DNA of 64,000 nucleotides from Campylobacter jejuni (GCF_002179635.1 NZ_NFOE01000091.1:16606-80605), one strand, 5' to 3'; counted from the first letter of the stretch, positions 45,091 to 55,585 are shown. Numbers and translations are program-made. Notes: generated by a model from the letters alone, not told the origin.

Positions 45091-47114
45091 TGAAAGAAAT
45101 CATCGTTGCTTTAGTAGGTCAGCCAAATGTTGGTAAAAGTTTATTAATTAACGCGCTTTGTAAAGCTAATATGAAAGTTGGAAATTTTAGCGGTGTTACA
45201 GTTGAAAAGGCTGAGGCTAGATTAATTTATAAAAATTATGAGTTTAAATTTATAGATTTACCAGGAACTTATGCATTAGATGGTTATAGCGAAGAAGAAA
45301 AAATCACAAAAGAATTTTTAAAAAAGGGCAATTTTGATCTTGTAGTAAATGTGCTTGATTCTACAAATTTGGAGCGTAATTTGATTTTAAGCGCGTCTTT
45401 AATAGAGGCTAAAATCAAAATGATTATGGCTTTAAATATGCAAGATGAAGCTAAAAATGAGGGTTTTAGTATAGATTTTAAAATTTTATCCCAACTTCTA
45501 AATACGCCTTGTCTTGGCGTGTGCGCTAAAACCAAAGAAAATCTAAATACACTTTTGGATTTAATCATTTCAACCCATGAAGCTAAATTCGAAGCTAAAG
45601 AGCGTGTTTATAGTGATATCATAGAAGAAGAACTCGCAAAAATAAGTGAATTTTTAAATCAAAATGAAATTACTTATTTAAATTTTTCTACAAAAGATTT
45701 AGCGCTTGCTTTACTTAAAAATGAAGCTAATATAGTCATTTCGCACGCTTTGAGAAAAATACTTGATGAAGCTTTAGAAAAAATTTATATGGCATATCAT
45801 AGCAAAGATATGGAAAGTATTTTTAAAGAAGAGCTGATTGCTTTTGCAAATGGTATATGTGCTAAGGTTTTAAGTAAGGGTGTTAAGTATAAAAATCATA
45901 CCAAAGAAATAGATTCTATTTTAATTAATAAATTTTTAGGAATTCCTATATTTTTGTTTTTTATGTGGGTTTTATTTCAACTAACCTTTACTTTAGGTCA
46001 AATCCCTATGGATTATATAGAAATGTTTTTTGCTAATTTAGGCGATATGGTAAAAAATAATATTAGCAATGAATTCATCGCTTCAGCCTTAGCCGATGGT
46101 GTTTTAGGTGGGGTTGGTGCGGTTATAACTTTTTTACCAAATATTATGATTTTATTTTTTGGTATAGCCTTACTTGAAACAACTGGATATATGGCTAGGG
46201 TTGCATTTTTATTAGATGGAATTTTATATAAATTTGGCTTACATGGTAAAAGTTTTATCCCTTTAATCACGGGTTTTGGCTGTTCAGTGCCTGCATTTAT
46301 GGCTACAAGAACTTTAAAAAATAAAAAAGATAGATTATTAACTCTTTTTATTATTAATTTTATGAGTTGTGGCGCAAGACTTCCTGTATATGTGCTTTTT
46401 GTTGGAGTGTTTTTTCCTGCTGATGTGGCGGGAAATTATCTTTTTGGGATTTATCTTTTGGGTGCATTTTTGGGTTTGATTGTAGCTAAGATTTTAAGAA
46501 TGAGCGCTTTTAAGGGACAAGATGAACCCTTTGTAATGGAAATGCCAAAATATAGAATGCCAAATTGGAATTTGGTATGGTTTATGGTGTTTAATAAAGC
46601 CAAAATGTATTTAAAAAAAGCAGGAACATTTATTTTGATAGCTTCTTTGCTTATTTGGTTTGCGAGTAATTTTCCTGCACAAGAAAATAATACTCAAGAT
46701 GCTTTAACTCAAGAGCTTCAAATAGAAAATAGTTATCTTGGACAATTTGGTAAAGCAATAGAGCCTATTTTTGCACCACTTGGCTTTGACTGGAAACTTA
46801 GTGTATCTTTGGTGAGTGGTTTAGCTGCTAAAGAAGTGATGATTTCTACTATGGGTGTGCTTTATTCTTTAGGTGATGAAGTTAATGAGACAAGTTTAAA
46901 TTTACAAGAAGCTATAAGAGAACACATCCCTTTTAGTACAGCAGTAGCTTTTATACTTTTTGTTATGATTTATAATCCTTGCTTTGCAGCAACTATAGTT
47001 TTTGCTAAAGAAGCAGGAAATAAAAAATATGCATGGTATCTTTTTATATTTACATCTTTATGTGCGTATTTGGTTGCATTTATAGGGATCAATATTGCTA
47101 AATTGATAATTTAA
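45090..47114 (+). CDS. feoB: Ferrous iron transport protein B
   Basis: 674-residue Fe(II) permease. The N-terminal G domain (~1-165) carries GQPNVGKS, VEKAEA and DLPGTYAL. A helical regulatory region follows, and the membrane part (~280-674) holds the two Gate motifs, including GFGCSVPAFMATRTL and the LAAKEV segment. Translationally coupled to feoA (TAATG). The main Fe(II) importer in Campylobacter; the frame is intact. Confidence 0.95.
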   Translation: MKEIIVALVGQPNVGKSLLINALCKANMKVGNFSGVTVEKAEARLIYKNYEFKFIDLPGTYALDGYSEEEKITKEFLKKGNFDLVVNVLDSTNLERNLILSASLIEAKIKMIMALNMQDEAKNEGFSIDFKILSQLLNTPCLGVCAKTKENLNTLLDLIISTHEAKFEAKERVYSDIIEEELAKISEFLNQNEITYLNFSTKDLALALLKNEANIVISHALRKILDEALEKIYMAYHSKDMESIFKEELIAFANGICAKVLSKGVKYKNHTKEIDSILINKFLGIPIFLFFMWVLFQLTFTLGQIPMDYIEMFFANLGDMVKNNISNEFIASALADGVLGGVGAVITFLPNIMILFFGIALLETTGYMARVAFLLDGILYKFGLHGKSFIPLITGFGCSVPAFMATRTLKNKKDRLLTLFIINFMSCGARLPVYVLFVGVFFPADVAGNYLFGIYLLGAFLGLIVAKILRMSAFKGQDEPFVMEMPKYRMPNWNLVWFMVFNKAKMYLKKAGTFILIASLLIWFASNFPAQENNTQDALTQELQIENSYLGQFGKAIEPIFAPLGFDWKLSVSLVSGLAAKEVMISTMGVLYSLGDEVNETSLNLQEAIREHIPFSTAVAFILFVMIYNPCFAATIVFAKEAGNKKYAWYLFIFTSLCAYLVAFIGINIAKLII

Positions 47115-47136
47115 TCATCTTTATGATGATTAAATT
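47108..47136. terminator. Bidirectional terminator between feoB and tenA
   Basis: AATTTAATCATC / GATGATTAAATT with a TTTAT loop (12-bp stem), covering both convergent stop codons and followed by a T-rich stretch. Confidence 0.75.
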
Positions 47137-47795
47137 TCCATTTTTTGCTCTAAGGAGTGTTGCCAAAAGGCTGTTTCAAGTCTTACAGTAGTATAAAAAA
47201 TTTCGTTTAATTTTTTAAATTTTTCTTTACTAATGCTATCGGTATAAGAATTAAAAAAGTCTTTAAATTCTTTGATTTCATCTTGAAATTCTTTTCCCGC
47301 ATAGGTTAAAATCCACTCTTTGTAAGGATGATTTTCTAAGTTTTGTTTATCAAGTCCTTTATAAATTTCTTCTCCTATATATGCATAGCCTATAGCACAA
47401 GCACTCAAAGCACATAGCATATCTAAATAATCTCCATTTTGTCCCACACTTAGTAAGTACCTTGTATAAGCAATATTGGTTAAACTTTCATCTTTATAGT
47501 CTAGTTTTTCTACATCAATACCTAGCTTTAAAATACTTCTATGAAGCTCTAATTCTCCTTCTAAAGTGTAGTTTTGATTTTTAATAGCAAATTGAATTTC
47601 TTTAGCATTATTTGCATTTAAAGCAAGCAAAGCATAGCATTTTGCATAATTATTTAAAAAAATATAATCTTGTTTAAGATAAAACAAAAATACATCTTTT
47701 TCTAAAGTGCCATTTTGAAGTTTTTTTACAAATTCATGATGGATATATTGATCCCAAGTTTTTTTATTTTCTTTTATAAGTCTATCCAAAAGCAT
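47130..47795 (-). CDS. tenA: TenA family protein (thiaminase II / aminopyrimidine aminohydrolase)
   Basis: 221 residues from ATG 47795, behind AAAGGA; a TTG one codon earlier is possible. TenA hydrolyses degraded thiamine or aminopyrimidine for salvage. The catalytic Cys lies in LSACAIGYAYIGEEIY; conserved FYLKQDYIFLNNYAK and AGKEFQDEIKEF match the family. It stands alone with no thiamine riboswitch that I can see and no other thi gene beside it. Confidence 0.9.
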   Translation of the reverse strand: MLLDRLIKENKKTWDQYIHHEFVKKLQNGTLEKDVFLFYLKQDYIFLNNYAKCYALLALNANNAKEIQFAIKNQNYTLEGELELHRSILKLGIDVEKLDYKDESLTNIAYTRYLLSVGQNGDYLDMLCALSACAIGYAYIGEEIYKGLDKQNLENHPYKEWILTYAGKEFQDEIKEFKDFFNSYTDSISKEKFKKLNEIFYTTVRLETAFWQHSLEQKMEI

Positions 47796-47903
47796 CAATT
47801 TCCTTTGTTAAAAATTAAGCTTTTATTTAAACACAGATAATTAAATTTTTCGTAATAATCTTTAATTTTTAACTTTTTAAACAAGAAATTTATTTTTTTA
47901 TTG

Positions 47904-47909
47904 TAAAAT
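47904..47909 (+). promoter_or_regulatory. -10 box of acpP
   Basis: TAAAAT preceded by TG (TTGTAAAATGCG), 32 bases before the acpP ATG in the tenA-acpP divergent region. Confidence 0.5.
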
Positions 47910-47940
47910 GCGTTTTAATTTTTTAAACTAGGAGATAAAA

Positions 47941-48174
47941 ATGGCAATTTTTGATGATGTAAAAAAAGTAGTTGTTGAGCAACTTAGTGTTGATGAAGAT
48001 GCAGTTAAAATGGAATCTAAAATCATTGAAGATTTAGGTGCAGATTCTTTAGATGTTGTTGAATTAGTTATGGCTTTAGAAGAAAAATTTGATGTAGAAA
48101 TTCCAGACAGTGATGCTGAAAAACTAGTAAAAATCGAAGATGTTGTTAATTATATAGAAAATCTTCAAAAATAA
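47941..48174 (+). CDS. acpP: Acyl carrier protein
   Basis: 77-residue acidic carrier of fatty-acid intermediates. Phosphopantetheine attaches to Ser in [24 protein letters not shown] precedes the ATG. It heads the acpP-fabF-accA operon, an arrangement shared with C. jejuni; its activating enzyme AcpS is encoded at 31502. Confidence 0.96.
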   Translation: MAIFDDVKKVVVEQLSVDEDAVKMESKIIEDLGADSLDVVELVMALEEKFDVEIPDSDAEKLVKIEDVVNYIENLQK

Positions 48175-48193
48175 TTTTAATAAGGAGTGCGGT

Positions 48194-49408
48194 TTGAAAC
48201 GCGTTGTAGTAACAGGTATAGGAATGATCAATGCTCTTGGCTTAGACAAAGATAGCTCATTTAAAGCGATTTGTGATGGTAAAAGCGGCGTTGATAAAAT
48301 CACTCTTTTTGATACCACTGATTTTCCAGTGCAAATTGCTGCTGAAGTGAAAAATTTTGATCCTTTAAGTGTTTGTGATGCTAAAGAGGTTAAAAAAATA
48401 GATCGTTTTATACAACTTGGTATTAAAGCAGCAAGAGAAGCTATGGAAGATGCTAAATTTGATGAAACTTTAAACAAAGAAGAATTTGGTGTAGTTTCAG
48501 CAGCTGGTATAGGTGGTTTACCAAATATAGAAAAAAATTCCGTTACTTGCGCACAGCGTGGGCCACGCAAAATCACTCCTTTTTTCATACCATCAGCTTT
48601 AGTTAATATGCTTGGTGGGATTATTTCAATTGAACATGGATTACAAGGACCAAATATCTCATGCGTAACTGCTTGTGCAGCAGGAACTCATGCTATAGGC
48701 GAAGCTTATAAAAGCATAGCTTTAGGCAATGCAGATAAAATGCTTGTAGTAGGAGCTGAAGCAGCCATTTGTGCTGTAGGTATAGGTGGCTTTGCTGCTA
48801 TGAAAGCTCTTTCTACTAGAAATGATGATCCAGCTAAAGCTTCAAGACCATTTGACAAAGAAAGAGATGGTTTTGTGATGGGCGAGGGTGCTGGTGCTTT
48901 AGTGTTTGAAGAGTATGAGGCTGCTAAAAAGCGTGGAGCTAAAATTTATGCTGAGTTAGTAGGTTTTGGTGAAAGTGCAGATGCGCATCATATCACTTCG
49001 CCTACTTTAGAAGGACCATTACGTGCTATGAAAAAAGCTTTAAAAATGGCAGGAAATCCAAAAGTAGATTATATTAATGCGCATGGAACTTCTACTCCGG
49101 TAAATGATAAAAATGAAACGGCAGCTATTAAAGAGCTTTTCAAAGATCAAATTCCTTTAGTTAGTTCTACAAAAGGTCAAATAGGCCATTGTTTGGGTGC
49201 TGCTGGAGCAATTGAAGCTGTTATTTCTTTAATGGCACTTGATCAAGGTGTATTACCACCAACTATCAATCAAATCGTAGCAGATGAAAATTGCGATCTT
49301 GACTATATACCAAATACTGCAAGAAAAAGCGAAGTTAATGTTGTAATGAGCAATTCTTTTGGTTTTGGTGGAACAAATGGTTGCGTGATTTTCAAAAAAG
49401 TAGATTAA
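48194..49408 (+). CDS. fabF: 3-oxoacyl-[acyl-carrier-protein] synthase II
   Basis: Condensing enzyme of fatty-acid elongation. 404 residues from a TTG start behind AAGGAGTG ([16 protein letters not shown]). The catalytic Cys lies in [14 protein letters not shown] and the two His in [11 protein letters not shown] and [11 protein letters not shown]. The C-terminal [15 protein letters not shown] is typical. Confidence 0.96.
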   Translation: MKRVVVTGIGMINALGLDKDSSFKAICDGKSGVDKITLFDTTDFPVQIAAEVKNFDPLSVCDAKEVKKIDRFIQLGIKAAREAMEDAKFDETLNKEEFGVVSAAGIGGLPNIEKNSVTCAQRGPRKITPFFIPSALVNMLGGIISIEHGLQGPNISCVTACAAGTHAIGEAYKSIALGNADKMLVVGAEAAICAVGIGGFAAMKALSTRNDDPAKASRPFDKERDGFVMGEGAGALVFEEYEAAKKRGAKIYAELVGFGESADAHHITSPTLEGPLRAMKKALKMAGNPKVDYINAHGTSTPVNDKNETAAIKELFKDQIPLVSSTKGQIGHCLGAAGAIEAVISLMALDQGVLPPTINQIVADENCDLDYIPNTARKSEVNVVMSNSFGFGGTNGCVIFKKVD

Positions 49409-49409
49409 T

Positions 49410-50345
49410 ATGGCTTCTTATTTAGATTTTGAAAAAAATATTCAGCAAATTGATGAGGATTTAGCAAATGCTAAAATCAAAGGCGATGATGAAGCGGTAA
49501 AAATTTTAGAAAAAAATCTTGAAAAAGAAACTCAAAAAGTTTATAAAAATTTAAGCGATTACCAACGCTTACAGCTTGCAAGACATCCTGATCGTCCCTA
49601 TGCACTTGATTATATTCAAGCTATATTAAGTGATGCATATGAAATTCATGGTGATCGTGCTTTTAGAGATGATCCTGCTATTGTGTGTTATGCGGGTTAT
49701 ATAGGTGGTAAAAAAATTATTGTTATAGGTGAGCAAAAAGGTAGAGGTACTAAAGATAAACTTCATAGAAATTTTGGTATGCCTCATCCTGAAGGTTATA
49801 GAAAAGCTCTAAGAGTAGCAAAAATGGCTGAAAAATTTGACATACCAGTATTATTTTTAGTGGATACTCCAGGTGCTTATCCGGGAGTGGGTGCTGAAGA
49901 GCGTGGTCAAAGTGAGGCTATAGCTAGAAATTTATATGAATTAAGCGCTCTTAAAACAATCACTATAGCAGTAGTTATAGGCGAAGGTGGAAGTGGTGGT
50001 GCTTTGGCTATAGGAGTAGCTGATAAACTTGCTATGATGAAAAATTCAGTTTTTTCTGTGATTTCACCTGAGGGTTGTGCTGCTATTTTATGGAATGATC
50101 CATCAAAAAGTGAAGCTGCTACTAAGGCGATGAAAGTAACTGCTGATGATTTAAAAACCCAAGGTTTGATCGATGATGTCATCGAAGAGCCAATGAGTGG
50201 AGCTCATAGAGATAAAGAAAATGCGATTAAAAATTTAAGTGATTATGTCTTAAAAGCTATAGAAGAATTAGAACAATACGATAAACGTGAATTAGCAGCA
50301 TTAAGAATGCAAAAAATCTTTAAATTTGGGGCTTTTTCTGAATAA
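49410..50345 (+). CDS. accA: Acetyl-CoA carboxylase carboxyltransferase subunit alpha
   Basis: Half of the carboxyltransferase that makes malonyl-CoA. 311 residues; conserved [46 protein letters not shown] and [14 protein letters not shown]. It starts directly after the fabF stop, completing the operon. Confidence 0.96.
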   Translation: MASYLDFEKNIQQIDEDLANAKIKGDDEAVKILEKNLEKETQKVYKNLSDYQRLQLARHPDRPYALDYIQAILSDAYEIHGDRAFRDDPAIVCYAGYIGGKKIIVIGEQKGRGTKDKLHRNFGMPHPEGYRKALRVAKMAEKFDIPVLFLVDTPGAYPGVGAEERGQSEAIARNLYELSALKTITIAVVIGEGGSGGALAIGVADKLAMMKNSVFSVISPEGCAAILWNDPSKSEAATKAMKVTADDLKTQGLIDDVIEEPMSGAHRDKENAIKNLSDYVLKAIEELEQYDKRELAALRMQKIFKFGAFSE

Positions 50346-50365
50346 TTTGCATTTTTATGCAAATT
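50344..50365 (+). terminator. Rho-independent terminator after accA
   Basis: AATTTGCAT / ATGCAAATT arms with a TTTT loop, followed by TCAACTTTTTTT. Confidence 0.8.
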
Positions 50366-50390
50366 TCAACTTTTTTTAAAAAAACTATTG

Positions 50391-50396
50391 TATAAT
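50391..50396 (+). promoter_or_regulatory. -10 box of tRNA-Phe
   Basis: TATAAT preceded by TTG (ATTGTATAATTAC), placed so that transcription would start about 10 bases before the mature tRNA. Confidence 0.65.
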
Positions 50397-50413
50397 TACA
50401 ACTTCAATTCAGT

Positions 50414-50489
50414 GGTTGGATAGCTCAGTCGGTAGAGCAGCAGACTGAAAATCTGCGTGTCGGCAGTTCGATTCTGCCTCTAACCACCA
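50414..50489 (+). tRNA. tRNA-Phe (anticodon GAA)
   Basis: 76 bases with encoded CCA. Acceptor stem GGTTGGA/TCTAACC (one G-U), D arm GCTC...GAGC, anticodon stem GCAGA/TCTGC with loop CTGAAAA (anticodon at 50447-50449), and T arm GGCAG-TTCGATT-CTGCC. The CCA end is followed one base later by the stop codon of a convergent gene. Confidence 0.97.
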
Positions 50490-50490
50490 T

Positions 50491-51288
50491 TCATTTTCTA
50501 TTATAAAAATCATCTAATTCTTGAAGTTCATTTTCGTTAAATCCTGCTTGAATTCTAGCTGTTTTATTATATACTTTTCCTAAAAGATTAAATTCTTTAT
50601 ATTTAGCACAAAGATCAATATAATTATCATTTTCATTTTTTGCATAATTCCACCAAAAATCCCCTTTATTTACATGTTTAATCTCATCATTTAATATAAT
50701 GGTAAAAATTTCACCAAATAAACTTTTTATAGGATGATTGGTTGTATTTAATTTTTCTAAAACAAAAGGATTAGCATCAAGTCCTTTTGCTTCAAGTCCT
50801 CTATGCACTATGCCCATTCTATGAGCAAGATTATCTTTGGTTAAAAATAAGGCTTTTTCAAGATTATCATGAGCATGGAAATCTCCATATTTAAAACCAA
50901 GTTCATTTAAAGTTTTTTCTAAAAGTAAAAAATGCTTAATTTCCTCATCAGCCACCTCAAGCCAATCTTGGTAAAATTTCAATGGTAGGTTTTTAAATCT
51001 ATAACTAGCATCCAAGGCCAAGTTTATAGCACTATATTCTATATGTGCAACTGAATGTAAGATTTTAGCTAAAGACAAAGTGCTATTTGCTTCTTTTGGA
51101 CGCCTTATTTTCATAGGATGAAGGATTTTAACTTGTGAGTTTTCACAAATGATCGCTTCATGGGAATGATTAAAATCATACAAATTAGCTTTAAAATTTT
51201 CATAAAATTCATTAAATAATTCAATCTTTTTAAAAATATCCTTGTGATATAAAATTTTTTCTAATTCTTCAAAGAAATTTCTTTTCAT
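50491..51288 (-). CDS. DUF455 family ferritin-like protein
   Basis: 265 residues, all-helical. Conserved acidic/His pairs suggest a di-iron ferritin-like fold: HSVAHIEYSAINLALD (Glu..His type), ADEEIKHFLLLEKTL, and IILNDEIKHVNKG near 200-225. DUF455 proteins have no settled function; relatives of the MiaE/ferritin class hydroxylate RNA or bind iron. It runs convergent to the tRNA and is divergent from kpsM. Confidence 0.82.
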   Translation of the reverse strand: MKRNFFEELEKILYHKDIFKKIELFNEFYENFKANLYDFNHSHEAIICENSQVKILHPMKIRRPKEANSTLSLAKILHSVAHIEYSAINLALDASYRFKNLPLKFYQDWLEVADEEIKHFLLLEKTLNELGFKYGDFHAHDNLEKALFLTKDNLAHRMGIVHRGLEAKGLDANPFVLEKLNTTNHPIKSLFGEIFTIILNDEIKHVNKGDFWWNYAKNENDNYIDLCAKYKEFNLLGKVYNKTARIQAGFNENELQELDDFYNRK

Positions 51289-51325
51289 TTTTAAACCTTG
51301 TTAAATATTATATAAGATAAAAAAG

Positions 51326-51331
51326 TATAAT
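51326..51331 (+). promoter_or_regulatory. -10 box of the kps operon
   Basis: TATAAT in AAAAGTATAATATAA, 39 bases upstream of the kpsM ATG, in the 81-base region divergent from the DUF455 gene. Confidence 0.55.
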
Positions 51332-51369
51332 ATAAAAATTTTGAAAATTTAAAAAGGTTTGCTAAAAAT

Positions 51370-52146
51370 ATGTTTAATGTCATACATGCTCTATTTTTTA
51401 GAGAGCTAAAGACAAGATTTGGTATTAATAAATATTTGGGCTATTTTTGGGTAATCGGTGAGCCAATGATGGTTGTTTTGGTAATTACTTCTATTGTGTC
51501 AGCTATTAGAGAATTTCATCATCAAATCATGCCTGAGGGTGTTTCTATCTTTTTATTTTTAGCAGTAGGGATTATACCTTTTTTTATGTTTAGAAGCATT
51601 ATTACGCAACTTTTAAATGGTATAGGTGCAAATTTGGCGCTATATGCTTATAAGCCAGTAAGACCTATACATGTTTTTATTGCAAGAGCATTGCTCGAGT
51701 TTTGTATCTATTTTACTATTTTTATTTGTGTGATGTTTTTAGCAGGTTGGTTTTTGCATATGCAAGTTATACCTAAACATTTTTTAGAAGTGATGTTTTC
51801 GCTTTTTTTACTTGTGGTATTTGGTTTTGCTATGGGGATGTGTTTTGCTATAGCAGGACATTTTGCAGAGCCTTTAAAAATGGCTTTAAATTATTTAAAT
51901 ATAGTTTTATACTGGACAGCTTTAGTAGTATTTCCAGTATGGATAGTTCCAAAACCTATTTTAGATATTTTATATTATAATCCACTTTTACATATTATGG
52001 AGCTTTTAAAATATAATTTTTTTCAAAATTATCCATTACTTGATGATTATAATTACTACTATCCTATTATATGTTTGAGTGTGATTTTGTTTTTTGGTTT
52101 GTTTTTTTATTATTTTACTAGAGAAAAGTTGATAGCGGTACGATGA
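51370..52146 (+). CDS. kpsM: Capsule export ABC transporter permease KpsM
   Basis: 258 residues, six membrane helices, ABC-2 type. It carries lipid-linked group 2-type capsule across the inner membrane with KpsT. Characteristic N-terminus FFRELKTRFGINKYLGYFWVIGEPM. AAAAAGG lies upstream. It overlaps kpsT by 4 bases. Confidence 0.94.
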   Translation: MFNVIHALFFRELKTRFGINKYLGYFWVIGEPMMVVLVITSIVSAIREFHHQIMPEGVSIFLFLAVGIIPFFMFRSIITQLLNGIGANLALYAYKPVRPIHVFIARALLEFCIYFTIFICVMFLAGWFLHMQVIPKHFLEVMFSLFLLVVFGFAMGMCFAIAGHFAEPLKMALNYLNIVLYWTALVVFPVWIVPKPILDILYYNPLLHIMELLKYNFFQNYPLLDDYNYYYPIICLSVILFFGLFFYYFTREKLIAVR

Positions 52147-52814
52147 TAAAATTAGTTAATTTAACAAAATCTTTTCCTTTACGCAATGGTGAAAGACATT
52201 ATGTTTTTAAAAATTTAAGTTTTGAGTTTCCTGAAAATTGTAGCATAGGTTTAATGGGGCGTAACGGTGCTGGAAAGTCTACCTTAATGAAACTTTTAAG
52301 CGGGTCATTGCTTCCTGATAGGGGTAAGATTATAACCAATAAAAAACTCTCTTGGCCTCTAGGCTTGGCAGGTGCATTTCAACACAGACTCTCAGCAAGG
52401 GACAATGCGCGCTTTGTAGCTAGAGTATACGGTTACAAAGGAAAGGCTTTAGAAGAAAAGATTAAATTTGTTGAAGATTTTGCTGAGCTTGGTAAGTTTT
52501 TTGATGAGCCTATGAATACTTACTCAGCAGGTATGAGTGCTAGAATATCTTTTGGCTTAAGTATGGCTTTTGATTTTGATTATTATTTAATTGATGAGGC
52601 AGGTGCTGTGGGAGATCCTAAATTTAGAGAAAAAAGTTCTAAAATCTATAAAGAAAAGTTAAGCCAGTCAAAAGTTATCATGGTTTCACACAATGTAGCT
52701 GAAATTAAACAATGGTGTGATAAAATTATATTCATGCAAGATGGACAAGCTACTATATATGATGATGTAGATGAGGGTATAGCGGTGTATCAAGGAAAAA
52801 TAAATGCAAAATGA
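52143..52814 (+). CDS. kpsT: Capsule export ABC transporter ATPase KpsT
   Basis: 223 residues. Walker A GRNGAGKST (~41-49); the signature is the polysaccharide-exporter form YSAGMSARISFGLSMAF; Walker B YYLIDE; switch His in VSHN. It couples ATP hydrolysis to KpsM and overlaps kpsE by 11 bases. Confidence 0.95.
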   Translation: MIKLVNLTKSFPLRNGERHYVFKNLSFEFPENCSIGLMGRNGAGKSTLMKLLSGSLLPDRGKIITNKKLSWPLGLAGAFQHRLSARDNARFVARVYGYKGKALEEKIKFVEDFAELGKFFDEPMNTYSAGMSARISFGLSMAFDFDYYLIDEAGAVGDPKFREKSSKIYKEKLSQSKVIMVSHNVAEIKQWCDKIIFMQDGQATIYDDVDEGIAVYQGKINAK

Positions 52815-53919
52815 TTTATTAAAAAAGTTTAAAAATTTAAAGATACTTAACTCTTTTAAAATAGTGTTAATTTTGACAGCATTTGTTGTATTTTATTATG
52901 TTTTTATAGCAGCAAATCGTTATGTGAGTGAAAGTGTTTTAAGTGTGAAATCAACCACAGGAGATAGCGGAGCTATCACCGGAATTGCTGCATTTTTGAC
53001 TAATAATTCTTTTTCAAGCGAGGATATAACTTTCTTAAAATCTTACATTCATTCTTTAGATATGTTAAATATTTTAGAAGAAAAAATTCAAATTCGTGAG
53101 TTATATCAAAAACAAAAACTTGATTTTTTTTATAGTATTTCTTCATCGGCTGACCAAGAGGATTTTTTAAAGTATTATCAAAACCGTGTTAAGATTATTC
53201 AAGAAAACTCAGCTAATGGGCTTTTGCGTGTAGAAGTTGAAGGTTTTGACCCGCAAAGTGCACATTTGATAGCTTCAACTATAGTTAAAGAAAGTGAAAA
53301 ATTTATCAATGAAATTTCACACAAAGCCGCAAGAGATCAAATGCAATTTGCTGAAGAAGAGCTTTTGCAGTTTAAAAAAAGATATCAAAAGGCTAAAGAT
53401 GAGCTTTTAGCTTTTCAAAATAAATATGGGGTATTTGATCCACTTAAACAAGCAGAAGGTACTCTAAAACTCATAGCCGAACTTGAATCAAAAATAGCAG
53501 CCAAAGAAGCTGAGCTTTTGATGATGCAAAGCTATATAAACGATAATGCACCACAAATTGTCACTATAAAAAGTGAAATCACAGCTTTAAAAAAACAACT
53601 TCAAAAGGAAAAATCCAAAGTTTCATCGCCAAAATCTTCTCAAAAACTTAATGATCTTGCGGCTAAATTTCAAGATCTGACTATAGAAGCAGGTTTTGCA
53701 GAAAGTGCTTACACAGCTGCATTAAAAGCTTATGAAAGTGCTAGGATAGAAGCTTTAAGAAAGATAAAACAAGTGGTTATAGTGCAAAGTCCAAGTTTAC
53801 CTCAAAGTGCTAAATACCCAGAAGCTTTGTATAATATACTCACAGCTTTTATGATTTTATCTTTGATTTATGGAATTGTTAAATTTATTAAAATGATTAT
53901 AGAGGAGCATAGATACTAA
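52804..53919 (+). CDS. kpsE: Capsule export inner-membrane protein KpsE
   Basis: 371-residue polysaccharide co-polymerase/periplasmic adaptor: one N-terminal helix (~19-38), a long periplasmic coiled-coil (~170-310), a Pro-rich motif QSPSLPQSAKYP and a second helix (~340-360). It links the inner-membrane transporter to KpsD. Shares one base with kpsD. Confidence 0.93.
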   Translation: MQNDLLKKFKNLKILNSFKIVLILTAFVVFYYVFIAANRYVSESVLSVKSTTGDSGAITGIAAFLTNNSFSSEDITFLKSYIHSLDMLNILEEKIQIRELYQKQKLDFFYSISSSADQEDFLKYYQNRVKIIQENSANGLLRVEVEGFDPQSAHLIASTIVKESEKFINEISHKAARDQMQFAEEELLQFKKRYQKAKDELLAFQNKYGVFDPLKQAEGTLKLIAELESKIAAKEAELLMMQSYINDNAPQIVTIKSEITALKKQLQKEKSKVSSPKSSQKLNDLAAKFQDLTIEAGFAESAYTAALKAYESARIEALRKIKQVVIVQSPSLPQSAKYPEALYNILTAFMILSLIYGIVKFIKMIIEEHRY

Positions 53920-55577
53920 TGAAAAAGATATTTTTATTTTTACTTTTACCTTTGTTTTTATTTTCTGCGGTAGATGTTTCTCAAATTGCAAAAATTCAAA
54001 ATCAACCATTAGCTCCATCTTTAGAGCCACAAATTATAAATTATGATAATAACCAAAGTGATTTTAATCAAACTCAAGCTTCGATAACTAAAGTTTTTGG
54101 TGCACATTTATTTAATGGTAATTTTACTAAATTTACTCAACATGTTTATAACCCTGATTATAAACTAGCAGTAGGCGATAGGATTAATGTAAAAATCTGG
54201 GGTGCGGTAGAGTTTATACAGACCTTAACAGTAGATTCTCAAGGAAATATTTTTATACCAAAAGTAGGAGCAATTAATCTTTTGGGTGTGAAAAATAGTG
54301 CTTTGGTGCAAGTTATTACAAAAGCTATTAATAAAATCTATAAAAGCAATGTCTATGTATATGCGGATATGGATATTTATCAAAATGTATCGGTATTTGT
54401 TACAGGAAATGTGAATCAACCTGGTCTTTATCAAGGATTAAGTTCAGATTCTATCATACAGTATTTAGATAAAGCAAATGGTATTAATCTAGAATATGGT
54501 AGTTTTAGAGATATTCAAATTTTAAGAGATAATAAAGTCATTAAAAAGGTAGATTTGTATGACTTTTTACTTAAAGGTCAGCTTGATCTTTTTCCTTTTA
54601 GAATGGGCGATGTGATTTTAGTAGGTAGTGTGCAAAAGTATGTTTTTGTAGAAGGAGATGTGCAAAAACCTTTTAGATTTGAGCTCAGTAATGATATTTT
54701 AAATTTAGAAGATATAGCAAAAGTTGCAGGAGCTAAGCCTATAGTAACTAATGCTGTGGTAAAAAGCTATAGAGATGATCATAAATTACATGTAGATGCT
54801 TACAGCAAAAAGCAGTTTTTAGGTGTGAAATTATATAATGGTGATGAGATAGAGTTTAGACCTGATTATACTGCGCAAAATATTAGCATTAGCATAGAAG
54901 GTGAGCATAGTGGTTTACATTCGGTGGTGATAAAAAAAGGCACAACCTTAGCTGAACTTGCTAAAATGATTACAGTTAATGATCAATCAAACATTAATGC
55001 CTTGCAAGTTTTTAGAAAAAGTGTAGCAGCTACCCAAAAACAACTTATTGAAGCCCAGCTTAAAGAGCTTGAAACACTAGCTCTAACAAGCTCTTCGGTT
55101 AATGCTGAGCAAGCTAGCATTAGAGCTACTCAAGCTAAAACGATTTTAGAATTTATTGCGCGTGCAAAGCAAGCTCAGCCAAAAGGGCAAATCGTTATAG
55201 ATAATGTCAAAGCGTATAATTCTATAGTATTAGAAGAAGGCGATGTGGTGAATGTACCTAGTAAAAATAATCTTGTTTTAGTTCAAGGTGAAGTTTCTAT
55301 ACCAGGTGCATTTGTGTATATGGATAAAGAAAAATTAAGATATTATATCAACCTAGCAGGTGGTTTTAGCGATAGAGCAGATATATCAAGGGTTTTAGTA
55401 ATTAATGCTAATGGTAAAGCAACTAAATACAGCGGTAGAAGCTCAGCAGATATCAAAGCGGGAGATTCTATTTTAGTTTTACCAAAAGTAGATAGTCAAA
55501 ATTTACAAATCTTTAGCATGTTAACACAAATTTTATATCAAATAGCTATTGCAACTAATGTAGTGTTAAATATATAG
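53919..55577 (+). CDS. kpsD: Capsule export outer-membrane/periplasmic protein KpsD
   Basis: 552 residues with a signal peptide (~1-17, MKKIFLFLLLPLFLFS). A polysaccharide-export (Wza-like) domain (~85-175, YKLAVGDRINVKIWGAVEF) is followed by SLBB-type domains (VFVTGNVNQPGLYQG, VFVEGDVQKPFRFE, VLVQGEVSIPGAFVY). It forms the outer-membrane part of the export channel. Confidence 0.94.
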   Translation: MKKIFLFLLLPLFLFSAVDVSQIAKIQNQPLAPSLEPQIINYDNNQSDFNQTQASITKVFGAHLFNGNFTKFTQHVYNPDYKLAVGDRINVKIWGAVEFIQTLTVDSQGNIFIPKVGAINLLGVKNSALVQVITKAINKIYKSNVYVYADMDIYQNVSVFVTGNVNQPGLYQGLSSDSIIQYLDKANGINLEYGSFRDIQILRDNKVIKKVDLYDFLLKGQLDLFPFRMGDVILVGSVQKYVFVEGDVQKPFRFELSNDILNLEDIAKVAGAKPIVTNAVVKSYRDDHKLHVDAYSKKQFLGVKLYNGDEIEFRPDYTAQNISISIEGEHSGLHSVVIKKGTTLAELAKMITVNDQSNINALQVFRKSVAATQKQLIEAQLKELETLALTSSSVNAEQASIRATQAKTILEFIARAKQAQPKGQIVIDNVKAYNSIVLEEGDVVNVPSKNNLVLVQGEVSIPGAFVYMDKEKLRYYINLAGGFSDRADISRVLVINANGKATKYSGRSSADIKAGDSILVLPKVDSQNLQIFSMLTQILYQIAIATNVVLNI

Positions 55578-55585
55578 GAATTTAG

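Noticed and set aside
44863..47114. feoB as a disrupted gene, as in some C. jejuni strains
   Set aside because: The 674-residue frame is continuous with all G-domain and gate motifs.
47796..47940. Thiamine (TPP) riboswitch upstream of tenA
   Set aside because: The leader before tenA is short and AT-rich and lacks the conserved CUGAGA and related TPP elements.
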